NCBI GenBank assembly: GCA_947044405.1
Contig: CAMRHE010000332.1
Span: 1,112,501 to 1,176,500, forward strand
Origin: Leptodactylus fallax
Taxonomy: Eukaryota > Chordata > Amphibia > Anura > Leptodactylidae
Direction of reading: 5' to 3'
Length of the DNA: 64,000 nucleotides
A program made the translations under genes and the position numbers. The notes below the pieces were generated by a model. The model worked only from the letters and a program-made list of their open reading frames with translations. It ran no database searches and was not told where the DNA came from. Below are positions 24,185-35,671 of the stretch, in pieces (position 1 is the stretch's first letter; each line of letters opens with the position of its first letter).

Positions 24185-24467
24185 ACCTGTGAAGTGAAAA
24201 CCATTTCAGGTGACTACCTCTTGAAGCTCATCAAGAGAATGCCAAGAGTGTGCAAAGCAGTAATCAAAGCAAAAGGTGGCTACTTTGAAGAACCTAGACT
24301 ATAAGACATATTTTCAGTTGTTTCACACGTTTTTGTTAAGTATATAATTCCACATGTGTTAATTCATAGTTTTGATGCCTTCAGTGTGAATCTACAATTT
24401 TTATAGTCATGAAAATACAGAAAACTCTTGGTATGAGAAGGTGTGTCCAAACTTTTGGTCTGTACTG

Positions 24468-24470
<3 letters not shown>
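24185..24470 (+). mobile_element. Tc1-family 3' fragment
   Basis: Contains the last codons of a Tc1 transposase (KRMPRVCKAVIKAKGGYFEE) and its 3' end with GTGTCCAAACTTTTGGTCTG, next to a TA run. The 5' part is absent. Confidence 0.65.
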
Positions 24471-24513
<43 letters not shown>

Positions 24514-24525
24514 TGTGTGTGTATA

Positions 24526-25040
24526 CAGTGAAGGAAATAAGTATTTGATCCCTTGCTAATTTTGTAAGTTTGTTCACTGACAATCTTATCTAATTTTAAC
24601 AGTGAGAGAATATCAAAAATATAATCCAGAAAATCACGTTATAAATTTATTTGCATTTTGAAGAGAGAAATTAGTATTTGATCCCTCTGGCAAACAAGAC
24701 TTAATACTTGGTGGCAAAGCCCTTGTTGGCAAGCACAGCAGTCAGATGTTTTTTGTAGTTGATGATGAGGTTTGCGCACATGTCAGGAGGAATTTTGGTC
24801 CACTCCTCTCTGCAGATCATCTCTAAATCATTAAGATTTTAAGGCTGTCGCTTGGCAACTCGGAGCTTCAGCTCCCTCCATAAGTTTTCTATGGGATTAA
24901 GGGCTGGAGACTGGCTAGGCCACTCCATGACCTTAATGTGCTTCATTTTGAGCAACTCCTTTGTGTTGCCTTGGCTGTAGGTTTTGGGTCATTGTCTTGC
25001 TGGAAGACCCAGCCGCGACCCATTTTTAATGTCCTGGCGG
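24526..25040 (-). mobile_element. Tc1 3' half, left arm of inverted pair
   Basis: Begins CAGTGAAGGAAATAAGTATT after a TA. In reverse complement it encodes the C-terminal transposase segment ([13 protein letters not shown], then degraded) and the 3' end. It is an inverted partner of 27793-28380, with many small indels. Confidence 0.75.
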
Positions 25041-25189
25041 AGGGAAGGAATGTTGCGGTAGGCACGATGCAATTCAATCCTAAGTGTGATTCAATCACAA
25101 GTGTGTAGAAGCTGCAGTTAGACAGGGTAGAAGACAGCTCAGCTGAATAACCACTGCAAAAACTTTCAGTTTTCAATACAATTGTCTCA

Positions 25190-27745
25190 CCATGTTCACT
25201 GTATGTTTTTTGTCTCTGTTTGTTGCTTTTTTTAAAAACTTATTCCCACCTCCTGTTACTTCTATCCACATCAGTCCCTCTCTCATACCCTCTCCTATGT
25301 GCAGCTCCCATTGTCTCTTCACCTTTCTGAACCACCTTAACCCACCTTGGGCTTCTGTGCAACAAATTAGACAAGTAATTTAACCATCTGCTGTCTCTCT
25401 CTCTTCTCCTGCTATTAGCTGCTGGGGACATCTCTCCAAACCCTGGTCCTCGTTTTGGTAACCTCAACTCTGTACCTGTCTCACCAAGAAACCCTTCTAA
25501 CTTTATTAATATTTGTCTTCTGCCATCTCCTTCACCAGTCTCTTTCTCTCTCTGGAACGCCCCTTCACTCTGCAACAAACTTGACATTACTCAAGATCTC
25601 TTTATTTCAAAGTCTTTTAACCTGCGGCTGTCACTGAAACCTGGATTAAACAGTCTGACACCGCATCCCCTGCTGCTCTCTGTTATGATGGCCTCCAATT
25701 CTCACACACCCCTAGACCTGAGGATAGGCAAGATGGAGGGGTTGGTGTCCTTCTATCACCACAATGCATTTTTCAGGTCATTCCGCCAGTACCATCGCTC
25801 TCTTTCGCCTCTTTTTAGGTCCACACTATCTGCCCTTTCTCCCTGCGAGTAGCTGTCATCTACCGTCCCCCTGGCTCACCCTACAAGTTCTTAGATCACT
25901 TTTCTTCATGGATTCCCAACTTCCTATCCTGTGAAATTCCTACCCTCATTATGGGTGACTTTAACATTCCCATTAGCACCCCTGTCTCTCTATCTGCCTC
26001 TCGCCTTCTATCACTAACCGCGTCTCTTGGTCTTTCTCAGTTTACTTCTCCCACCCACAAAGATGGTAATATCCTTGATCTGGTCTTCTTACAGCTCTGT
26101 TCTTTCTCTGACTTTACTAACGCTCGCCTACCAATTTCTGACCACAACCTTCTTTCCTTTAACATTAAAGCTTCTTGTCCTTCACAAAACACACTGACCT
26201 ACTGCACATGCAGAAATCTATGGGCTGTAAGCACTCTGCACCTCTCAGATACCCTACAGTCATCAATGTCTCCCATCTCTTCTCTCTCCTGTCCTGAACT
26301 GGCCACCAAACACTACAATGAGACTCTCAAAGCCACCCTGGATAAAGTAGCACCCTTGACCGTCCGAAAATCCCAACACAGACACTGGCAACCTTGGCAC
26401 ACTCTTCAAACACGTTTTCTTTAGCGATGCTCAAGATGTGCCGAATGGCTATGGTGAAAAATCTCACACATCTGCAGATTTTCTTCACTGTTTGACACCT
26501 TTCACTCCCTCCTCACGCCAAAGGTGCAGGTACCTGTCACAGACCTCAGTGCTCAAGACATGGCCACATACTTTAAAGACAAAATCGACAACATCCGTCA
26601 GGAAAAAAACATTCTCCAAGTGGCATCAATCCCCTTGCTTCTCATTGTGAACTCTCATTATTTGACCCGGTAACAGAAGAAGTCTCCCAGCTCTTTTCTT
26701 CTTCTTGCCCCACTACTTGCACCAGTGATAATATCCCGTCACACTTCCTCCAGTCTCTGTCCCCTACTTTTACAACTCACCTTCCTAAAATTTTTAACCT
26801 CTCTCTTTCTTCTGAAATCTTTCTCTCCTCTTCAATCATGCTGTCATAACCCGACTACTGAAAAACCCTCCCTTGACCCATCCTGTGTTGCTAACTACCG
26901 ACCTGTCTCTAACCTCCCCTTCATCTCCAAACTCCTGGAACGCTTAGTCTACTCCCGCCTAATCCGCTATCTCTCTGCTAACTCTGTTCTGGACTCCTTA
27001 CAGTCAGGTTTTTGTGCACTACACACTACAGAAATGGCCCTCACAAAGGTCTCCAACGATCTCTTGATGGCTAAATCTAAAGGGAACTATTCACTACTTA
27101 TTCTTCTGGATCTCTCAGCAGTATTTGACACTGTAGACCACAAACTCCTCCTCACTATGCTCCATTCTATTGTCCTCAGGGATACCGCTCTCTCTTGGTT
27201 TTCTTCCTATTTGCTGACATCTCTAGAATTCGCCCTTTTCTCACCGTGGAAACATCAAAAAACCCTCATTGTCGCTCTGATTCTCTCTCGTCTTCACTAC
27301 TGCAATTCTCTTCTAATTGGGCTGCCTCTTACTAAACTCTCCCCACTACAATCTGTCCTGAATGCGCCCTCACTCTCATCTTTCTGTCGAACCGGCACAC
27401 AGATGCATCTACCCTGTGTCAGTCGCTGAATTGGTTGCCCATCCACCTCAGATCCTGTCTCCTCCATCTAGAAGTTACCCTGCACTCCTTTCACTTAGTA
27501 TCTGTTTATTCACAGATAATGGCTGGTGATGGGTTCATACAGCTTCAGTTACACAACCATTTCTATTAAAAGATGACTGGACCATGGTAGCAAAGAAGCC
27601 CTCTGACCTCATAGAATGTAAGCTCTTGCGAGCAGGGCCCTCACTCCTATTGTTTGATTTGTTTATTTCTTTGTCACATTGTAATGTCTCATATTATGTG
27701 TTCATGTCTCTTCTGATTTGTAAAGTGCTAAGGAATATGTTGGGT
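25190..27745 (+). pseudogene. L2 LINE, decayed and internally deleted
   Basis: Pieces in order on the plus strand are: an N-terminal segment (AAGDISPNPGPRFGNLNSV), endonuclease (IMGDFNIPIS, PISDHNLLSF), and reverse transcriptase (NYRPVSNLPFISKLLERLVY, LLILLDLSAVFDTVDHKLLL). The catalytic palm is then lost, and the C-terminal KTLIVALILSRLHYCNSLLI follows directly. Several frameshifts separate the pieces. The 3' region carries GTAAGCTCTTGCGAGCAGGG and AATATGTTGG, the same landmarks as the L2 at 45641-48375. It lies between two inverted Tc1 halves. Confidence 0.85.
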
Positions 27746-27792
27746 GTTTCTCTGCTAAGGGCGCAGGACTACTTCACCACATCAATGGGAGA

Positions 27793-28380
27793 ATGGATGG
27801 AGCCATGTACCGTAATATCCAGAGTGACAACCTCCTTTCCTCTGCCAGGACATTAAAAATTGGTCGTGGCTGGGTCTTCCAGCAGGACAATGACCCAAAA
27901 CATACAGCCAAGGCGACAAAGGAGGGGCTCAAAAAGAAGCACATTAAGGTCATGGAGTGGCCTAGCCAGTCTCCAGACCTTAATCCCATAGAAAACTTAT
28001 GGAGGGAGCTGAAGCTCCGAGTTGCCAAGTGACAGCCTCAAAGTCTTAATGATTTAGAGATGATCTGCAGAGAGGAGTGGACCAAAATTCCTCCTGACAT
28101 GTGCGCAAACCTCAACTACAAAAATCGTCTGACTGCTGTGCTTGCCAACAAGGGCTTTGCCACCAAGTATTAAGTCTTGTTTGCCAGAGGGATCAAATAC
28201 TTATTTCTCTGTGCAAAATGCAAATAAATTTATACAATGTGATTTTCTGGATTTTATTTTTTATATTCTAGCTCTCACTGTTAAATTTAATCTACTGTTA
28301 AAATTATAGACTGTTCTTGTCTTTGTCAGTGGGCAAATTTACAAAATCAGCAAGGAATCAAATACTTATTTCCTTCACTG
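27793..28380 (+). mobile_element. Tc1 3' half, right arm of inverted pair
   Basis: Encodes MGEWMEP...[43 protein letters not shown] and a stop in place of the next codon, then the remaining C-terminus and the 3' end TTTCCTTCACTG followed by TA. It is the better preserved of the two arms. The N-terminal half of the transposase is absent. Confidence 0.8.
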
Positions 28381-28383
28381 TAT

Positions 28384-28406
28384 GTATGTGTGTGTATATA
28401 TATATA

Positions 28407-28450
<44 letters not shown>
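28384..28450. repeat. TA microsatellite
   Basis: Long TA run between two Tc1 ends. It continues as TA/TG runs right of the next element (30019-30090). Confidence 0.85.
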
Positions 28451-28451
<1 letters not shown>

Positions 28452-28454
<3 letters not shown>

Positions 28455-30018
28455 TCATGGCCAAAAGTTTTGAGAATGACACAAATATTATATTTCCACA
28501 TGATCTGCTGCCCTCTGGTTTTTATGTGTGTTTGTCAGATGTTTTTATCACATACAGAAATAGAATTGCATTCATATTATGAGTAACAGAAGCTTATATT
28601 GACAGTTAGAATGAGTTACTGCAGCAAGTCAATATTTGCAGTGTTGACCCTTCTTCTTCAGGACCTCTGCAATTCTCCCTGGCATGCTCTCAATCAACTT
28701 CTGGACCAAATCCTGACTGATAGCAGTCCATTCTTGCAGAATCAATGCTTTAATTTTGTCTGAATTTGTTGGTTTTTGTTTGTCCACCCGTCTCTTGATG
28801 ATTGACCACAAGTTCTCAATGGGATTAAGATCTGGGGAGTTTCCAGGCCATGGACCCAAAATCTCTATGTTTTGTTCCCTGAGCCATTTAGTTATCACCT
28901 TTGCTTTATGGCAAGGTGCTCCATCATGCTGGAAAAGGCATTGTTGAGCGCCAAACTGCTCTTGGACGGTTGGGAGAAGTTGCTCTTGGAGGACATTCTG
29001 GTACCATTCTTTATTCATGGCTGTGTTTTTAGGCAAGACTGTGAGAGAGCCGATTCCCTTGGCTGAGAAGCAACCCCACACATGAATGGTTTCAGGATGC
29101 TTTACAGTTGGCATGAGACAAGACTGGTAGTAGCGCTCACCTCTTCTTCTCCGAATAAGCTGTTTTCCAGATGTTCCAAACAATCGAAAAGGGGATTCAT
29201 CAGAGAAAATGACTTTCCCCCAGTCCTCAGCAGTCCACTCCCTGTACCTTTTGCAGAATATCAGTCTGTCCCTGATGTTTTTTCTGGAGAGAAGTGGCTT
29301 CTTTGCTGCCCTCCTTGAGACCAGGCCTTGCTCCAAGAGTCTCCGCCTCACAGTGCGTGCAGATGCACTCACACCTGCCTGCTGCCATTCCTCAGCAAGC
29401 TCTGCACTGCTGGTAGCCCGATCCCGCAGCTGAAACACTTTTAAGAGACGGTCCTGCCGCTTGCTGGTCTTTCTTGGGCGCCCTGGAGCCTTTTTGGCAC
29501 CAATGGAACCTCTCTCCTTGAAGTTCTTGATGATGCGATAGATTGTTGACTGAGGTGCAATCTTTCTAGCTGCAATACTCTTCCCAGTTAGGCCATTTTT
29601 GTGCAGTGCAATGATGACTGCACGTGTTTCTTTAGAGATAACCATGGTTAACAGAAGAGAAACAATGATGGCAAGCACCAGCCTCCTTTTAAAGTGTCCA
29701 GTGGTGTCATTCTTACTTAATCATGACAGATTGACCTCCAGCCCTGTCCTCATCAACACCCACACCTGTGTTAATGGAGCAATCACTGAAACGATGTTAG
29801 GTGGTCCTTTTAAGGCAGGGCTGCAATGATGTTGAAATGTGTTTTGGGGGATAAAGTTCATTTTCTAGGCAAATATTGACTTTGCAAGTAATTGCTGTTA
29901 AGCTGATCACTCTTTATAACATTCTGGAGTATATGCAAATTGCCATTAGAAAAACTGAAGCAGTAGACTTTGTAAAAATTAATATTTGTATCATTCTCAA
30001 AACTTTTGGCCATGACTG
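28452..30018 (-). mobile_element. Tc1/mariner element, complete, intact transposase
   Basis: A 1567-bp element with inverted ends CAGTCATGGCCAAAAGTTTT and its complement, bounded by TA on both sides (28450-28451, 30019-30020). It is nearly identical to 46747-48312 and shares length, ends and gene. The close match and intact frame suggest recent mobility. Confidence 0.93.
28629..29645 (-). CDS. Tc1/mariner transposase, 338 aa, intact
   Basis: I start the protein at the ATG in ACCATGG at 29645 (MVISKETRAVIIALHKNG). The open frame extends 11 codons upstream only through non-ATG codons. The N-terminus has a helix-turn-helix (GKSIAARKIAPQSTIYRIIK), then a GRPRKTSKRQ basic segment and a second winged-helix-like region. 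Catalytic residues are visible: VIFSDESPF (Asp), LFQHDGAPCH (Asp) and [11 protein letters not shown] (Glu). Thirty-five residues separate the second Asp and the Glu, one more than in classical DD34E Tc1. That spacing fits the vertebrate DD35E group described as Traveler, which I know only from memory. The enzyme would act in the nucleus, binding the inverted ends and inserting at TA. Relative to the second copy it differs at five residues. Confidence 0.93.
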   Translation of the reverse strand: MVISKETRAVIIALHKNGLTGKSIAARKIAPQSTIYRIIKNFKERGSIGAKKAPGRPRKTSKRQDRLLKVFQLRDRATSSAELAEEWQQAGVSASARTVRRRLLEQGLVSRRAAKKPLLSRKNIRDRLIFCKRYREWTAEDWGKVIFSDESPFRLFGTSGKQLIRRRRGERYYQSCLMPTVKHPETIHVWGCFSAKGIGSLTVLPKNTAMNKEWYQNVLQEQLLPTVQEQFGAQQCLFQHDGAPCHKAKVITKWLREQNIEILGPWPGNSPDLNPIENLWSIIKRRVDKQKPTNSDKIKALILQEWTAISQDLVQKLIESMPGRIAEVLKKKGQHCKY

Positions 30019-30087
30019 TATATATATGTGTGTGTGTGTGTGTATATATATATAAATCTGTGTGTGTGTGTGTGTATATATAAATAT

Positions 30088-30240
30088 ATATAGTCAGTGT
30101 CAGGTTAATGGGGCACATGTATCATTAACTCTTTCATAACTGAAATCTTCCTTTACTATCGAGTCTATTTTATAGTTTTTTCATCACCTCGCTCCAAGAG
30201 CCAGAACTTTTTTTTTACCTGTCATCCAATGTAACTACAG
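30088..30240 (+). repeat. Dispersed repeat, inverted partner at 56262-56415
   Basis: The stretch from TAGTCAGTGTCAGG to GACAGGTAAAAA-like sequence matches 56262-56415 in reverse complement, including GAAATCTTCCTTTACTA and CTCGCTCCAAGAGCCAGAAC. No coding potential. Its family is unknown to me. Confidence 0.7.
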
Positions 30241-30340
30241 TGAAAACCAGAAGTATACATACACTATATAAAGAGACGCATATGCATGTTTTTCTCACTT
30301 GAAAAACTTGCTGTTTTATGTGAGGATATGATGCTAGTTT
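30240..30340 (+). mobile_element. Tc1-family terminal fragment
   Basis: The stretch around ATACACTATATAAAGAGACG resembles the end of another frog Tc1 family, recognised from memory. Only about 100 bp remain. Confidence 0.4.
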
Positions 30341-30341
30341 T

Positions 30342-32060
30342 TTAACCCCTTAACAACATTGGACATACTATTATGTCCTGGGCGCTCACTATCTGAGCAG
30401 GCGGGATCGGAACCGGGTGTTAGCTGTAACTGACAGCTAACACCCTGCTCCATAAACCGCAATCGGAGTTGAGCGCCGATCGGTGGTTTTAACTCCTTGG
30501 ATGCCGTGGTCAAACATGAACGAGGCATCCAAGGGGTTCCACCGTGTCGCCCCCCCCCCCCCCGGCACTCCCTGCGACAAGATCGAGGGGTGCCGATATC
30601 TATAATCTGCAGCCCGGGGCCTGGCCAGTGACCCCAGGCTGCCTGGAGCCCACAGTACCTGGTTGTTTCTGCCGGGACCTCTGGAAGTCAGTCTGTGCGT
30701 CTGCATAGACTCATTTCCTCTATAGACTGCAAGACACGTGTATGCTAGTGTCTTGCAGTCTATAATACTGAAGCAGTGATCAAAGCATCGCTGGCTCAGG
30801 TGTCCTAAAGGGACACATGGAAAAGTAAAAAAAATAAATAAAAGAATAAAGCCCCAAAAATTCCCTTTTCCTATATAAAATGAATTATATAAAAGAAAAA
30901 CTAAAAATTAATAAAAAACAATGCATATTTGGTATCGCCGTTTCTGTAACAGCCTGTACAATAAAACTGAAACAATATTTAACGTACACGGTAAACGTCG
31001 GGAAAAAAAAACGCCGGAAGTAATGATTTTTCGCCATCTCAAAATTTGCCATAAAAAGTGATCAAAAAGTTATATCTAACCCAAAGCAATACCAATAAAA
31101 AGTACAGATTGTCCCGCAAAAACTAAGTCCTCAACCAACTCTGTGAACCGCAAAATAAAAATGTTACGCATCTCAGAATATGACGATGCAAAAAACAATT
31201 GATTTATGTCTCCAAATGGGTTTTCGTTCTGCAAAATTAGTATCGCATAAAAAACAATATAAATGAGGTATCGCCGTAATCGTACTGACCAGCAGAATAA
31301 AGGTAACATGTTACTTATGCTGTACGCTGCATGGTGAAAAATTTAAAAGGTAAAACGCAGTGCCAGAATTGAGGTTTTTTTTTTTTTTTTAAATTCACCA
31401 AGAAAGAGTGAATATAATTTATTCAATAAGTTATAGGCGCCCAAAGATGATGTCATGACACAATACATCTCACCCCACAAACAACAAGCCCTCATATGGC
31501 CACATCACCAGAGAAATAAAGAAAATATAGCTTATACAATATGAAGACAAAAATCCCAAAAATCGCCAACTCATTAGAACATAACTGGCTGCGGCAGGAA
31601 GGGAATGTATAAGCTGTGCGAGCGGATATCAGGGGACACCCCAGATTTAGAGCTTACGAGGGATAATAAACCAGAAGTGACCCCCAGAGTGACCTCCCCA
31701 ATAATAGGAGCTACTGGGGATATAGTAGGGAATTTGGTGTTCCCAATGTACTCCGCACAGCTTACATAGTCACTCTTCACCATCCGCTGTGCAGTCACGT
31801 CTGGGATACTAATGCTCACTACACCCCCTGATAAATTCTTTGAGGGGTGGAGTTATCAAAATGGGGGACTCCACTTTACTGGTACTTTAGAGTCTCTGCA
31901 AACATGACATGGCATCCAGATCCCAAATATCTGAATCTGTACTTCAAAAGCCACATAGCGCTCCTTCCCTTCTGCGCCCTGCTGTGTGCCCAAACTGCAG
32001 TTTATGCCCCCCATGTATGACACTGGTGTACCCAGGATAATGTACTTAATGTCACATGTG
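30342..32060 (+). mobile_element. TTAA-type non-autonomous DNA element, partial
   Basis: The left end TTAACCCCTTAACAACATTG resembles the ends of the element at 43485-51079. The internal part 30520-30830 (TATAGACTGCAAGACAC hairpin, GGAAGTCAGTCTGTG) is related in reverse complement to 50560-50760. No right end could be fixed; 32060 is approximate. There is no transposase gene. Short reading frames here are not supported. TTAA targets are used by piggyBac and Kolobok elements. Confidence 0.55.
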
Positions 32061-32199
32061 GTATAAACTGCTGTTTAGGAGGGCGCAGATGTCAAGATGT
32101 GCGAGATTTTGGTCACGCAGATGGGAGAAAGAAGCAAAGAGGCGGAGGAGGCGTTAACAAGAAGGAAGAAGAGGGTGGCGATGCAGGGAGAGGGTGATG

Positions 32200-32400
32200 T
32201 CACAGGGGGTGCTCGGAGCACAGGGGGAACGCCCCCAGTGCTCCGTGGAAGATAATTTACATATCAAGAAAAAGTTTTTTTCTGAAAAACACTGGTAAGT
32301 GTCAGGAAATAAAAGGTATGCCTACAATAGCCTTTCTAAAGGCTACATGAATATAGCCTTAGCTAAAAATTGAAAATATTAATGATAGACTCCCTTTAAG
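32200..32400 (+). repeat. Dispersed repeat shared with 42700-42880
   Basis: Both segments run from GCTCCGTGG through ATTTACATA to an AATGATAGACTCCCTTTAAG ending, with a small hairpin in the middle (CCTTTCTAAAGG here and GGCCTTTTTAAAGGCC there). Length and ends suggest a short non-autonomous element; its class is uncertain. Confidence 0.55.
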
Positions 32401-33056
32401 GTACAGGTTTCAGGCGTATCCACCTGTTTAAGCAGATGATTGTCTCAGACTCCCTTAATTTCCAGATCTCTTAAGGGTACCATGAGAATAGTTTGAATCC
32501 TTCTACGGGAGTGATTCTAAATTTTCTTTAGGACGGCTTGAATAAGGGCCTTTTCCCTGCCACACTTAAGGTACAGGTTTCAGCCCTGTCCGTCTGCTTA
32601 AGCAGATGATTGTCTCAGAACCCCTTAATTCCCAGATTTCTTAAGGGTGCTATGAGACTTAGGCCAGTGGTGACAGCTCCCGTTCCACACTGGGATCTAT
32701 CTACGATTCTTTCTGGCCTCTGCGGCCCGCCATTTGAACCATTGGAGGAGGTGGATCTTAAGTTTCTGGCTTTCAAAACCACCTTTTTGCTAGCTAGCAC
32801 TTCAGCAAAAAGAGTACGAGAGTTGCCGGCTTTTCTTCTGAAGATCCATATATTTTAGTCCTGGGTTTAACCCAAAGGTTCCCTCTCGGGCTAATATCTG
32901 GTCTCCTTACCAGTTTTCTTTCTCAGCTCCATCTTCCGAGGAGGAGGGAAAACTCCATACACTGGATGTAATAAGGTGTCTCCAAATTTATCTTCTGCGT
33001 ACACCGCCCTTCAGAAGATCGGGGATCCTCTTAATTAATTTATATGGTTAACGATT
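32400..33056 (+). pseudogene. DIRS-type tyrosine recombinase remnant
   Basis: The open stretch 32610-32855 reads PLIPRFLKGAMRLRPVV, WDLSTILSGL, PPFEPLEEVDLKFLAFKT, FLLASTSAKRVRELPA, which I recognise as the N-terminal region of the recombinase of vertebrate DIRS retrotransposons. It continues in other frames with SRANIWSPYQFSFSAPSSEE and LLRTPPFRRS. The catalytic Arg-His-Arg-Tyr set cannot be shown. The rest of this DIRS copy is absent, and the larger DIRS element at 43.7-49.9 kb lacks this domain. Confidence 0.7.
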
Positions 33057-33057
33057 C

Positions 33058-35560
33058 TGCCCATTCTCCAAGGTAATACTGTTCCATCTTGAGTCCCATT
33101 GGTTGTGTTGGTGTCCAGAAGTCTTCATGTTTTGGCACAGACTGGATTGACATCTAGACTTTGATTCCAAGAAATGTTTTCCCTTAAACCCATCCCGTGT
33201 AGTCCTAACAATATGTTTATAATAAGTGATCAGCTAGAAGGTGAAGTTGTGCCCGAGTCCCAAATCTCTAATAGACACCCTAAAATATTGCTCAATAATT
33301 CCTGTATTCACTGCCGTCCATCTTTCCTTCAAACCTGACGAATTTTCCAGTCCTTGACAATGAAAAGCACATCCACAGCATGTCTGATGCCACCACCACG
33401 CTCCACTGTGGAAGTGGGTTGATAGAAATTCTCAGGTTTGCCGCACACAGCGTTTCCCATGATCCATCATCTCAAAATTCTTACATATGTTTGGGGAGTC
33501 GGCCACAAGCTGTTTGGTGAACTTCAAATGTGTTTTCCTGTATTTTTGTTTAAAATGTCTTTTTTCTAGCTACTTTCCCATAAAGAGCCCTCCTGTGGAG
33601 TGTACAGCTTATACGTTCCTAAGGACAGATATGTCCATGTCTGCTGTGATCTTTAGACCTCCTTCATTTTTATTTTTGGTATCTCTTTTTTTGAAGCGCT
33701 GGCCTCCTAGCTTGTCCGGTGGGATTTGGTGGGTGACCTTCTTTTGTCAGGTTTGCATTTGTGGGATATTTTTTTTATAACCAAATCCTGATCTATACTT
33801 CCCCACAACGTTGTCTCTAACCTGTTTGGAGAGCTGCTTAGTATTCATGTGGCTTGGTTAGCAGTATTGCAGTCTCAGGGGCCTTTAGGAACAGGTGTTT
33901 CTACACTGACATCATATGCCAGATCTAACTGAGTGTTGCTAAGGAGAGTTTGACCTGTACGTAGTGTGTATATAGTGTGTACTATACACACTGCCTACTT
34001 CTAGTATTAGGTATAGAAGCAGACTCCATAACCTGCCTCTGCAGTCCCTGCCTATAGTATATCATACTATAGTGAAAATAAGAGCCTAGTCTAACTTGTA
34101 TATTTCTTTTTTTCCTAACACTGCCTGTAGTGAGTGATATATTCACTTCTCTTATCTTCTTTCACAGTGTGATGACTAGCAACAGTTGTGAAGGTAAATA
34201 GGACATTAAGCTGTTAAATCCCATGTCCAGCTACCAATAAATTTATTCAGCTATACATGTTAGGATTCTCAGTGTGTGTTCATCTCATTGCAGAACTGCT
34301 CGCTGCTGTTGTCTTAAAGGGGTTGTCCAGGCAAAAATGGACAACCCTTTTAATGTTTAAATCACCCCAGGACATTGAATATAATTAAAAAAATGCATAC
34401 TCACCTGTCCCCAATGTTCTGGTGTCCTCCCGCACCTCCTGGTTCTTCTGCTCCGACAGGTCTCTTCTGGAGTTCCGCTGAAGCCACTGATTGGCCTAAG
34501 AGGTCACGTGATCGCTGAGGCCAATCAGCGGCTTCAGCGGAACTCCGTAAGAGACCCCCGGAGCAGAAGAAACAGGACGTGCGGGAGGACAGTGGAGCAT
34601 CAGGGACAGGTGAGTAATCATTTTTTTTATTTTATTCATTGCTCCCTGGTTGAATTAAACATTAAAAGGGTTTTCCATTTTTGCCTGGACAACCCGTTTA
34701 AGGTTGCCATACCTACATATCAAGCTTTCTGCAGCTGTCAGAGCTCTGAGACACTGAACCAATCAGCAGCTGAGGAGGGATACTAAAATTCTGTTCTGAA
34801 CTTCCCATGTGTCTGCTATTAGTTAATTGTGACTATTTAGGTTCCTGTGCTCTGATCATATCTATTGGATAGCTGTACTTCTGACCTTGGCTTGTTTACT
34901 GAATATTCTCGTTTCTTGATTTTGGCTTTGACTGTTAACTCTCGGATTGACCTCGACTTGGACAAGTTTATTCCTTTGATTCCGCTCTCATTTGAACTGC
35001 CTTGTGAGTTTTGCTGTGGGTCCTGGTTGGATTTCAGATTGTAGAGCATCTATTTCTAACACTAAGCTTTTGGGGCAATAACCTCAGTCCAAATCCAACT
35101 CAAGACCAACTGGCTTAGCAGGGGGCTCTGGTGAAATGTTTTGGTCCCTTAGATTCTATCTCCCAGCACTGTGTGAGATTTAGGTAGCTTGTTCTACTGC
35201 TCTCTGGTATCTGCCAGTTTCTGTATTTTAGGAAAAGTGCTCCTCTGGTAATAACAATACATTGTGCATCATTGTTACCTCACACCTGGAAGTTATAATA
35301 TGGTCGTCCTACTTATGTATTATTTGTACAGGACAGAATGAATCAACCTTTTCTAGGGAAGATGGATGGAGCAGTATGGTCTTGTGTGAGGAGTCTATGA
35401 CTTTGGAGTCAGTGTAAGTTTGTCAATTTAGTTTTTATTAATCACATTCGTTAATAGTTACGAGAATGTAGCAAATATTCCCAATAAAGTAATAGAATGC
35501 CAAAGAACAACTTGATAAATCACTTCTCACGTTATACAATATTTTATTTGGTCAAATTCT
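33058..35560 (-). repeat. Segmental duplication, copy A, with fossil Tc1
   Basis: It matches 35672-37120 from CCATTCTCCAAGGTAA-ACTGTTCC onward, through the fossil transposase and TTATTCAGCTATACATG. The match then continues after an insertion (about 34260-35265) through GAATGAATCA and CCAATAAAGTAATAG. The minus strand of the first 500 bp encodes degraded Tc1 transposase. The insertion includes a TTAA-type MITE. Confidence 0.75.
34314..34703. mobile_element. TTAA-type MITE
   Basis: Inverted ends TTAAAGGGGTTGTCCAGGCA and its near-complement at 34676-34703, about 27 bp long, with TTAA at both borders. It has an internal hairpin of about 29-nt arms (34468-34496 with 34521-34549, GGAGTTCCGCTGAAGCC arm). 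No gene. It is present in only one copy of the segmental duplication. Confidence 0.75.
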
Positions 35561-35671
35561 CCATGATATCTGATTATTGTAATGTCAAAAGTCAGTGGAG
35601 CCCCATTTTCGGCATTCACAGATGCATGTTCCTTGGGGTTTGTCAGAGCACATCTAGATATTGGGTATTTT

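Noticed and set aside
28629..29678. 349-aa start for the Tc1 transposase
   Set aside because: The 11 extra codons begin at a non-ATG codon. The ATG in ACCATGG gives the normal-looking N-terminus in both copies.
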